A stretch of 64,000 nt of DNA from Labilibaculum sp. DW002 (GTDB lineage: Bacteria > Bacteroidota > Bacteroidia > Bacteroidales > Marinifilaceae), in assembly GCF_029029525.1 (NCBI RefSeq), contig NZ_JAKJSC010000011.1, positions 1 to 64,000 on the forward strand. The letters run 5' to 3'. Made by a program: the position numbers and the translations under genes. Positions 52,299 to 59,770 of this stretch are shown here, in pieces. The notes under the pieces are model-generated. The model was not told the DNA's origin. It made no database searches and saw nothing but the letters and a program-made list of their open reading frames with translations. How positions within the stretch are numbered: position 1 is the first letter of the stretch; every line of letters starts with the position of its first letter.

Positions 52299-53372
52299 AT
52301 GAATTTAATTGAATTATTAAGAAAAATAAAATTTGTACCCTTACACATGCTCTTCTGGGGAGGTGTTTGGTTGTTCTATATCTATTTTTTTGGTTTTAAT
52401 TCAGCTAACCAGCCTTACGTTATCTGGTTTTCGAACATCTTGGTGCCTGTTACTATCGTCACAACTTATTTTGTTATTTACTTCTTAATTCCAAACTATC
52501 TACTTAAGAAAAAACATTGGTACTTTTTGCTATATGGCATATATACCCTAATTGCCTCAGCATATCTTATAACCATATCTATGTTTTTGGGATTCATGTT
52601 TAAAACGGAGTTGAATACGGATCTTATGCCTCCTTTAAGTAAAAGCCTACCATTTATTTTAATCGGTGTGTATTTAGTTGTCGCCTTAGTTTCAGCATTT
52701 AAACTCTTGCGGCACAATTACGAAAGCATAGAGAGAAACAAATCTTTAGAGAATAAAATACTGGAAGCCCAACTTCAAATTAAAAATCAGGAACTGCAAT
52801 ATCTGAAAAAACAGATTCACCCACATTTTCTTTTCAATACCCTGAATACGATTTACGGCTTTGCTTTGAAACAGTCAAAAAGCACACCCTTGATTATTTT
52901 AAAGCTCTCAAACCTCTTAGACTATATCCTCTATCAAATAGAAAAACCAAAGGTTAGTTTGAAGGAAGAAGTTTTACACATTGAAGAATACATTGAATTG
53001 GAGAAAATGAGATTTCAAGATAGTTTGAAAGTGAATTTCAAATCTCAGCCCATTCCCGATACCATTCAAGTAACGCCCATGCTACTCATTCCTTTTGTAG
53101 AAAATGCCTTTAAACATGGGCAAATTATTGATGGCTTTTTAAGGGTTGATGTCGAGATCTTTTTAAAGAATAACAGCTTGAATTTTTCCATTAAGAATAC
53201 GATTCGAAGTACCGATGAAAAGAAAAGTATAAAGGGTATAGGACTTGACAATATTCAAAAAAGATTACAATTGTTATATCAAGATCAATACCAATTAGAA
53301 ATTGAAAATCAGGACCATTGGTTTTCCGTTAACCTGATGGTCAATAATTTAAACGCCTCGATAAATGACTAA
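52299..53372 (+). CDS. LytS-type sensor histidine kinase
   Basis: The 357-residue protein has four predicted membrane helices (about 16-32, 44-63, 75-100 and 118-136), a coiled linker, and a His_kinase domain with phospho-acceptor His176 in QIHPHFLFNTLNTIYGF. The ATP domain shows VENAFKHGQ and KGIGLDNIQKRLQLLY. It overlaps the regulator gene by 8 bp. It is a second system of the same class as the one at 48519, but with a different membrane part. Confidence 0.93.
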   Translation: MNLIELLRKIKFVPLHMLFWGGVWLFYIYFFGFNSANQPYVIWFSNILVPVTIVTTYFVIYFLIPNYLLKKKHWYFLLYGIYTLIASAYLITISMFLGFMFKTELNTDLMPPLSKSLPFILIGVYLVVALVSAFKLLRHNYESIERNKSLENKILEAQLQIKNQELQYLKKQIHPHFLFNTLNTIYGFALKQSKSTPLIILKLSNLLDYILYQIEKPKVSLKEEVLHIEEYIELEKMRFQDSLKVNFKSQPIPDTIQVTPMLLIPFVENAFKHGQIIDGFLRVDVEIFLKNNSLNFSIKNTIRSTDEKKSIKGIGLDNIQKRLQLLYQDQYQLEIENQDHWFSVNLMVNNLNASIND

Positions 53373-54084
53373 ACTTATTAATTGTTTGATTGTTGATGAC
53401 GAACCTGTTGCGCGTGAAATTATAGAAAATCACTTGCGGAAAATTAGTCATATTCGCGTACTGGCATCTTGTAAAAATGCCATTGAAGCTTTTAAAGAAA
53501 TTAGTGCCCATCAGGTCGATCTGATTTTTTTAGATATCAATATGCCCGAAATATCAGGTTTGCTCTTTGCTAAATCCATCAATAAAAATATTAAAGTCAT
53601 TTTTACCACTGCCTATCGTGAATATGCCGTCGAAGGATTTGATTTGCAAGCCGTAGATTATTTATTAAAGCCTATCTCTTTTGATCGCCTCTTGCAGGCT
53701 GTCAACAAATTCATGGGCGAAAGCACTCCAATACAAACAGATATATCAGCTGAAATTATCGAAGAAAAAAGTGATTTTATTTTTGTTCGCTCAGATCGTA
53801 AAATGATAAAACTTAATTTTTCGGACGTGAACTATATTGAGAGCTTTAGTGACTACATTAAAATTCACTTGGATGATAAAACCATTCTAACACGTGAAAC
53901 GATCAGTAGTATTGAAGCCAAACTTCCTCAAAATGATTTCTTAAGGATTCATCGTTCCTATATTGTTTCTTTTTCCAAGATTGAGTCATTTACAAACGAA
54001 TGTATTGAGGTAAAAAACAAAACACTACCGATAAGCCGAAGTTATAAAAATGACGTAATAGCCAGACTTAGCATGAAAAATTAA
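53365..54084 (+). CDS. LytTR response regulator
   Basis: The 239-residue protein has a receiver with VDDEP, Asp57 in IFLDINMP and the Lys of LLKPISF, then a LytTR domain (about 138-237) with LRIHRSYIVS and LPISRSYKND. It is coupled to the preceding kinase. The lipid operon begins about 220 bp downstream on the same strand and is a possible target, though nothing in the sequence proves it. Confidence 0.95.
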   Translation: MTKLINCLIVDDEPVAREIIENHLRKISHIRVLASCKNAIEAFKEISAHQVDLIFLDINMPEISGLLFAKSINKNIKVIFTTAYREYAVEGFDLQAVDYLLKPISFDRLLQAVNKFMGESTPIQTDISAEIIEEKSDFIFVRSDRKMIKLNFSDVNYIESFSDYIKIHLDDKTILTRETISSIEAKLPQNDFLRIHRSYIVSFSKIESFTNECIEVKNKTLPISRSYKNDVIARLSMKN

Positions 54085-54301
54085 TCTCCTTCCCTAATTA
54101 TATATTGTTCTTGGTTTAAAGACGATCATGCTCAAAGTATAAACTTTTTCGGTTTACTTTTTTTGCAGTTTGTTTAGAGATATTTTTTATTCGAACTTCA
54201 TGAACAAAACTTGTACGACAAATGTTCTTAGTGTAATTATATGTTTATCTTAGTTACGGAACTAAATAAGATTGTTCATTTTTTTCGTTAAAAATAATCG
54301 A

Positions 54302-54859
54302 ATGTTTAAAATCGGCAAAAGTTTAAATATTGTCATAATTAGCTTACTAATCATGAGCAATTCCTTCATCAGTTGTACAATGCAAAAATCGGTTGTTGAT
54401 AAAACAGTAGTTAAAGAGTTAGATATTGAGCGGTATTTGGGCACTTGGTTCGAAATTGCTCGCTACGATCATAGTTTTGAGCGCGGACTTGTTGGCGTTA
54501 AAGCAAATTATTCCATGCGACCTGATGGTAAAATAAAAGTAGTAAACAGCGGGTATAAAGGAAATCTTTCGGGTGAATACTCCGAAGCCATTGGTAAGGC
54601 TAAAATTCCTGATCCTTTGAATGCTCCTGGAAAGTTGAAAGTCTCATTCTTTTGGATCTTTTATGGGGATTATTTTGTGTTCGACTTAGAGGAAAATTAC
54701 AAATGGGTAGTTATTGGGAGTAGTACTGATAAATACTTGTGGATTTTGAGCCGTAAACCTCAAATGGAAAAAGAAGTATACAACGAGTTACTTGATCGAT
54801 TAAAAAAACGGGGCTATGAGGTTTCTGACCTAATAAAAGTAGAGCAAAAACCTTTGTAA
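54302..54859 (+). CDS. blc: Outer-membrane lipocalin (Blc-like lipoprotein)
   Basis: I choose the ATG at 54302 (185 residues); a longer frame from a TTG at 54272 adds only ten residues. The signal ends at lipidated Cys25 (SFISC). The lipocalin domain opens with GTWFEIARYDHSFERG, typical of Blc, and has GDYFVFDLEENYKWVVIGS later. Blc-type lipocalins bind fatty acids and lysophospholipids. It is the first gene of a seven-gene lipid operon, 20 bp before the next gene. Confidence 0.88.
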   Translation: MFKIGKSLNIVIISLLIMSNSFISCTMQKSVVDKTVVKELDIERYLGTWFEIARYDHSFERGLVGVKANYSMRPDGKIKVVNSGYKGNLSGEYSEAIGKAKIPDPLNAPGKLKVSFFWIFYGDYFVFDLEENYKWVVIGSSTDKYLWILSRKPQMEKEVYNELLDRLKKRGYEVSDLIKVEQKPL

Positions 54860-54879
54860 ACAATTCAATACTTAACACT

Positions 54880-55287
54880 ATGCATATAAAAAGCATTCTC
54901 ATAAGCTACCTCTTTACTTTCATCGTTTTTTTAATGATAGACCTACTATGGCTTGGCATTATTGCTAAAAACCTCTATCAAAAATACCTTGGGAATTTAT
55001 TATCTGATAAAGTAAATTGGACAGCAGCATTTATCTTTTACTTCATATATGTTGCTGGAATTTCAATTTTTGCAATTTATCCAGCAATTCAAAAAGGTTC
55101 TGCTTTTAACGCAATTTTGATGGGAGCATTATTTGGTCTTTTTACCTATGCTACTTATGACTTAACAAATTTGGCCACACTTAAGGACTGGCCAATAGCT
55201 ATCGTTTTTATCGATATATTATGGGGAATAATTTTATCAGCAAGCGTTAGTTTATTAGGCTTTGTATGCTGTAAATGTATTAATTAA
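54880..55287 (+). CDS. DUF2177 family membrane protein
   Basis: The 135-residue protein has four predicted membrane helices (about 7-27, 45-67, 78-95 and 105-126) and the family motifs MIDLLWLGIIAKNLYQKYLG and FTYATYDLTNLATLKDWP. The function is unknown. Family members often occur with DUF1295, lipocalin and cyclopropane fatty acid genes, which suits the setting here. The next gene starts 2 bp downstream. Confidence 0.88.
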   Translation: MHIKSILISYLFTFIVFLMIDLLWLGIIAKNLYQKYLGNLLSDKVNWTAAFIFYFIYVAGISIFAIYPAIQKGSAFNAILMGALFGLFTYATYDLTNLATLKDWPIAIVFIDILWGIILSASVSLLGFVCCKCIN

Positions 55288-55289
55288 TA

Positions 55290-57095
55290 ATGAGCATGAG
55301 AAATATGGAAACACCCTTTGTTAACGGAAAACTCTTGTATTATGCTTTTATTGCAGGAGGAAATCAAATATTAAGAAATCAGGTCGAAATAAATAGAATA
55401 AATATTTTTCCGGTTAACGATAAAGATACCGGAACAAATCTCGCCTCGACCGTTCGTTCGGTTATCGACAATATAAAACCTCACAAATCATATAAAACAA
55501 CAGTAGGTAACATTGCTGATGCAGCATTAATAGGAGCCCGAGGGAATTCAGGTGTTATTTTTGCACAGTTTCTCTATGGTTTAAATCGGGAAACTTTGAA
55601 CAAGCCTATTATTACCTTAAGAGAATTTGTTGAAAGTGTAAAGAAATCGATACCCTATATGTACGAAGCCATTGCAAATCCTGTTGAAGGAACCATGTTA
55701 ACGGTTATAAAGGAGTGGTCTGATTTTTTGGATAGTAAAAAGGATGCCATTTATGATTTTGCTAATGTTATAATTGATTCTTTCGAAGTTTTGGAAAAAT
55801 CGTTGGCAGAAACGAATACAAAATTGAAGGCATTGAGCAAATCAGATTTTGTAGATGCAGGAGCAAAAGGTTTTGTATTGTTTATCGAAGGGGTTATCAG
55901 TTTTATTAAAAACAGAAACATTCGGAACTTGGTCGTTGATTCTTCTGAAAACGTTTCACTTGTTCATATTAATAAACTAACAGAAGAAGAAATTACCTAC
56001 CGTTATTGTACCGAGGCCATCGTAAAAAATATAAAGCACAGCCAATCGGAACTTCAGAATTTTCTGAGTCATAATGGCGATTCTGTCGTTGTTGCTGGTT
56101 CGGAAAGTCTCTGTCGTATTCATGTCCATACCCATAAACCAGCCGAACTTTTTTATTATTTAAAAGAAATGGGAACCGTTACTTTCCAAAAAGTGGATGA
56201 TATGGTTCGACAACAGGAAGTTATAAGTAAACGAAAATGGAATATTGCACTGGTAACCGATTCAACCTGTGATTTGTCGCAGGAATTAATTGATTATTAT
56301 CAGATTAATGTGCTACCCATTAATTTGAACTTTGGCGATAGCCATTATTTGGATAAGCTTACAATTCAGCCCAGTCAGTTTTATAATATGCTGGAAACTG
56401 AAGCTGAATTTCCTCAAAGCTCGCAAATAAACGAACAAGCTTTTACAAATATATATTCGCATTTGGCTTCGCATTACGATGCTATAATTGCTGTGCATTT
56501 GAGTAGTGAGTTTAGTGGAACTTATTCGAATAGTGTGAAAGCAAGCAAACGCATTTCAAAAGAGTTTGGCAAACCGATTCATGTTATCGATTCCAAAAAT
56601 TTGTCGGGAGCCTTAGGTTTACTTGTATTAAAAGCGGCTAAAAATATCGAATCCGGACAGTCTGTGGAATATATTACAAAGACCCTTAAGAAAGATGTAA
56701 ACCAATCTAAAATATTTGTAAGTGTTCACGACTTGCAATCGATGATTAGGGGAGGGAGGGTCTCTAAGCCCAAAGGGATTATAGCTCGCACTTTAGGTTT
56801 AAATCCCGTTATTTCGATGGATGAAAATGGAAAGTCGCTATTGTTTGGAAAAACCTTTAGCCAGCAAGCCAGCTTGAAAAAAATATTTAGGCATATTAAA
56901 AAAATAGGTCGGGAAAAAGCTTTATGGAACTACATTATTTTGCACGCAAACAATACTGATGGCGCCCAACTTGTGGAGGTAAAAATGTTTGAGATTACAG
57001 GAAAATATCCGGTATCGGTTGTCAATATTTCTCCGGTTATTGGTATGCATGCCGGTAATGGTGCCCTCGCTGTTTCCTTACTATTTAATTCTTAA
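55290..57095 (+). CDS. FakA-FakB fusion (DhaL/DAK2 kinase plus DegV fatty-acid-binding domain)
   Basis: The 601-residue protein joins two parts of the fatty acid kinase system. Residues 1-205 are a DhaL-type kinase domain with the metal-binding FPVNDKDTGTN (41-50) and GARGNSGVI (82-90). Residues 230-312 match the FakA middle domain, with Cys240 and His278-x-His280. Residues 318-600 are DegV/FakB, with VTDSTCDL (322-329), a SSEFSGTYSNS ligand loop, DSKNLSGALG and GGRVSK. In Firmicutes FakA and FakB are separate proteins; here DegV replaces the C-terminal FakA domain. It should bind a fatty acid and make acyl-phosphate, the substrate of PlsY encoded three genes later. Confidence 0.9.
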   Translation: MSMRNMETPFVNGKLLYYAFIAGGNQILRNQVEINRINIFPVNDKDTGTNLASTVRSVIDNIKPHKSYKTTVGNIADAALIGARGNSGVIFAQFLYGLNRETLNKPIITLREFVESVKKSIPYMYEAIANPVEGTMLTVIKEWSDFLDSKKDAIYDFANVIIDSFEVLEKSLAETNTKLKALSKSDFVDAGAKGFVLFIEGVISFIKNRNIRNLVVDSSENVSLVHINKLTEEEITYRYCTEAIVKNIKHSQSELQNFLSHNGDSVVVAGSESLCRIHVHTHKPAELFYYLKEMGTVTFQKVDDMVRQQEVISKRKWNIALVTDSTCDLSQELIDYYQINVLPINLNFGDSHYLDKLTIQPSQFYNMLETEAEFPQSSQINEQAFTNIYSHLASHYDAIIAVHLSSEFSGTYSNSVKASKRISKEFGKPIHVIDSKNLSGALGLLVLKAAKNIESGQSVEYITKTLKKDVNQSKIFVSVHDLQSMIRGGRVSKPKGIIARTLGLNPVISMDENGKSLLFGKTFSQQASLKKIFRHIKKIGREKALWNYIILHANNTDGAQLVEVKMFEITGKYPVSVVNISPVIGMHAGNGALAVSLLFNS

Positions 57096-57107
57096 TATTC
57101 TACGATA

Positions 57108-57881
57108 ATGACCTTATTTCTACAAGCATCCTTAATTATTTTCGTCTTTGTAACTCTCTTATGGATTTGGAGTGTGTTTATAAAGAATGTAAGTATTATC
57201 GACATTTTTTGGGGCTTTGGCTTTGTGCTGGTTAATGCCTTTTATGTATTTAATTCGGGTGAACTAAATACCAGAAAGATATTGCTTTTAGTTTTAGTTA
57301 GTATATGGGGGCTAAGGCTTGCCTTTTATCTTGCCTGGAGAAATATAGGAAAAGGAGAAGATTTTAGATATCAGGAATTCCGAAAAAACTATGGTCCGAA
57401 ACGTTACTGGTGGTTTAGTTTTTTCCAAACCTTTCTGCTGCAGGGAATCTTAATTATGATAGTGTCTTTACCACTTTTGGGTGTTCAATCCAGTATGACA
57501 AAGGGAGATCTTAATCTGTTGGATTATATCGGAATTGTGGTGTGGCTTATTGGTTTTGCCTTTGAAGCTGGAGGCGATTTTCAGTTGGCACGCTTTAAAA
57601 GTAATACAGCAAATAAAGGGAAAGTCTTAAATACAGGCTTTTGGAAATACACGCGCCATCCGAATTATTTTGGTGATTCAGCAGTGTGGTGGGCCTATGC
57701 CATTTTTAGTATAGCAGCTGGTAGCTATTGGCAAATTATTGGTTCTGTTATTATGACTTTACTGATAATTAAGATATCGGGAGTGGCTTTACTCGAAAAA
57801 ACATTGAATACGACTAAGCCAGAATATGAGGAATATGTTCAAAAAACAAGTTCTTTTTTACCATGGTTTCCTAAAAAATAA
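57108..57881 (+). CDS. DUF1295 membrane protein (steroid-reductase/ICMT-like)
   Basis: The 257-residue protein has about six membrane helices and the typical C-terminal motif KYTRHPNYFGDSAVWWAYA, found in DUF1295 and related to isoprenylcysteine methyltransferases and steroid 5-alpha reductases. It probably modifies a lipid, for example by reduction or methylation. It is 12 bp after the kinase fusion and 6 bp before the peroxiredoxin gene. The exact reaction is unknown. Confidence 0.88.
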   Translation: MTLFLQASLIIFVFVTLLWIWSVFIKNVSIIDIFWGFGFVLVNAFYVFNSGELNTRKILLLVLVSIWGLRLAFYLAWRNIGKGEDFRYQEFRKNYGPKRYWWFSFFQTFLLQGILIMIVSLPLLGVQSSMTKGDLNLLDYIGIVVWLIGFAFEAGGDFQLARFKSNTANKGKVLNTGFWKYTRHPNYFGDSAVWWAYAIFSIAAGSYWQIIGSVIMTLLIIKISGVALLEKTLNTTKPEYEEYVQKTSSFLPWFPKK

Positions 57882-57887
57882 AAACTA

Positions 57888-58628
57888 ATGGACTTTGTTA
57901 GCAAAAATATATGGTTTATACTTTTTGTACTATGGGGGCTTCCTTTAGGCTATTACAGAAGTAAGTTCCGAAAAATAGTTTATCAAACCGATAGCTGGAC
58001 GATAAATATCAAACCCGTTTTCCGGAAAGAAATTAGAGCGCTTTTTGGAAATATCTACCCAGATAATCTCAAATACAAAAAGTTTAGAAATTTCTATCTG
58101 TTTTATCTGCTTATTTATGTGTTGCTATTTATCGCTTATTTAATTTTTGATGCAAAAACCGAAAAGATGAAAAAAATAGATGTAGGAAGTCAAGTGCCAC
58201 TATTTGAATTAAAAGATCAGAGAGGTGAACTGTTTAAGATTGGTGAGGTATTGGGTAAAAAAAATCTGGTGATTTATTTCTACCCTAAAGATGATAGTCC
58301 TGGGTGTACAAAAGAAGCCTGTTCGTTTCGTGATCAATTTGAGGTATTTGCCGATGCCGATGCCATCATTATTGGAATTAGTGCCCAATCAGAGGAAAGT
58401 CATTTTGAGTTTGCTGAAAAGTATCGCTTAAATTATACCCTATTAAGTGACACAGGTAATAAAGTGCGCAAATTATTTGGCGTTCCTTCCAGTTTTTTCG
58501 GCTTAATTCCTGGTAGAGTAACTTATGTCGTAAATAAGGAGGGAAAGATAGAGTACCTGTTTAATTCCCAAATTCAAGCCGAAAAACATGTTGATGAAGC
58601 TTTACGTATTCTTCAGGAATTAAGATGA
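57888..58628 (+). CDS. bcp: Membrane-anchored Bcp-type peroxiredoxin
   Basis: The 246-residue protein has an N-terminal extension of about 95 residues with two predicted membrane helices (about 8-24 and 67-88), then a full Bcp domain (about 97-246). The catalytic Cys140 and resolving Cys145 lie in DSPGCTKEACSF. Usual Bcp proteins are soluble and about 150 residues long, so the anchor is unusual. The Bcp domain, after the second helix, should be cytoplasmic if both termini face in. It could reduce lipid hydroperoxides at the membrane. Its stop overlaps the plsY start by 4 bp. Confidence 0.9.
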   Translation: MDFVSKNIWFILFVLWGLPLGYYRSKFRKIVYQTDSWTINIKPVFRKEIRALFGNIYPDNLKYKKFRNFYLFYLLIYVLLFIAYLIFDAKTEKMKKIDVGSQVPLFELKDQRGELFKIGEVLGKKNLVIYFYPKDDSPGCTKEACSFRDQFEVFADADAIIIGISAQSEESHFEFAEKYRLNYTLLSDTGNKVRKLFGVPSSFFGLIPGRVTYVVNKEGKIEYLFNSQIQAEKHVDEALRILQELR

Positions 58629-59227
58629 ATATAACGATACAACTTACTTTTATACTGTTAGGCTACCTATTGGGAGCAATCCCTTTTGGCTATATCTTAA
58701 CCCGATACCATACGGGTGAAAATATTATGGAAAAGGGTAGTGGTAATGTGGGGTCAACCAATGTGAAAAGAATTGCAGGGAAAAAGATAGCAGTCTTGAC
58801 TCAACTTTTAGATATGCTGAAAGGATTCTTACCAGTGGCTGTTTGCTTGCTTCTTACCAATAATGAAGAGATTGTTTCAGAGTTTTATATTTACTGTGTT
58901 GCATTAGCCTCCATTCTTGGTCACGATTTCAGTATCTTCTTAAAGTTCAAAGGCGGAAAGGGTGTTAACACAACTTTGGGAGCTTCGGTTTTAATTGCTC
59001 CATTTTCTGTCTTTATCTCAGGAGCCATTTATTTTATTGTGAAATGGCGATTTAAATATGTTTCGCTGGCATCTATTATTCTTAGTATAACACTACCCTT
59101 AACTGAATTGATCATTCACGGATTAAGCTCAACATTTTATTATTTGTTAGTTTGCACAATTCTGATTGTTTTCTTGCATCGAACGAATATAGGTCGCTTG
59201 TTAGATAGACGGGAGCTTTCACCTTAA
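58625..59227 (+). CDS. plsY: Acyl-phosphate:glycerol-3-phosphate acyltransferase
   Basis: The 200-residue protein has about five membrane helices and the three PlsY motifs: GSGNVGSTN (38-46), GHDFSIFLKFKGGKG (99-113) and the C-terminal HRTNIGRLLDRRE. It transfers an acyl group from acyl-phosphate to glycerol-3-phosphate, the first step of phospholipid synthesis. plsX is not in the window. Here it follows a predicted acyl-phosphate-forming kinase in the same operon. The genome may have another plsY, which would decide if this one is specialised. Confidence 0.95.
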   Translation: MNITIQLTFILLGYLLGAIPFGYILTRYHTGENIMEKGSGNVGSTNVKRIAGKKIAVLTQLLDMLKGFLPVAVCLLLTNNEEIVSEFYIYCVALASILGHDFSIFLKFKGGKGVNTTLGASVLIAPFSVFISGAIYFIVKWRFKYVSLASIILSITLPLTELIIHGLSSTFYYLLVCTILIVFLHRTNIGRLLDRRELSP

Positions 59228-59238
59228 AAAGAACTATT

Positions 59239-59712
59239 ATGGCATTTTATCAATTTCAAAAGGAACAATTTATTAAAGCTTCCCTTGAGGATATTTGGGA
59301 TTTTATAAGTTCGCCACAGAATTTAAAGAAAATTACGCCTCCCCATATGGGCTTTGATATTCGCACACCCAATTTACCCGACAAAATATATGAGGGTATG
59401 ATTATTAGCTATACGGTTCGTCCTCTTTGGGGTATTCCCACAAACTGGGTAACAGAAATAACACACATAAGGGATAAATCGTATTTTGTAGATGAACAAA
59501 GGGTTGGCCCCTATAAGATATGGCACCATCAACACATTATTATGCCTAAAGGAGATGGTGTATTAATGAAAGATATTGTGAGTTATCAGCCACCATTGGG
59601 CTGGATAGGGAGTTTAGCTAACACTTTGTTTATTAAAGATAAATTGAACGAAATTTTTGATTTCAGGACCAAAGAACTTGAAAAGATATTTCCATCCTTA
59701 GAAACTGTTTAA
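59239..59712 (+). CDS. SRPBCC family lipid-binding-like protein
   Basis: The 157-residue protein is a START/Bet v1-like fold with FQKEQFIKASLEDIWDFISS at the start and GVLMKDIVSYQPPLG later. Such proteins hold hydrophobic ligands or act as cyclases. It has no signal peptide, so it is cytoplasmic. As the last gene of the lipid operon, 11 bp after plsY, it may carry a lipid between the membrane enzymes. The ligand is unknown. Confidence 0.87.
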   Translation: MAFYQFQKEQFIKASLEDIWDFISSPQNLKKITPPHMGFDIRTPNLPDKIYEGMIISYTVRPLWGIPTNWVTEITHIRDKSYFVDEQRVGPYKIWHHQHIIMPKGDGVLMKDIVSYQPPLGWIGSLANTLFIKDKLNEIFDFRTKELEKIFPSLETV

Positions 59713-59717
59713 AAGAA

Positions 59718-59749
59718 AAAAGCCGCTGAGTAGAAACTCAACGGCTTTT
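59718..59749 (+). terminator. Terminator of the lipid operon
   Basis: A 14-bp stem with one mismatch (59718-59731 with 59736-59749) and an AGAA loop follows the SRPBCC stop. It can also serve the convergent tricorn-like gene. Confidence 0.85.
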
Positions 59750-59770
59750 GTATATCAGAAAAAAAAATTC

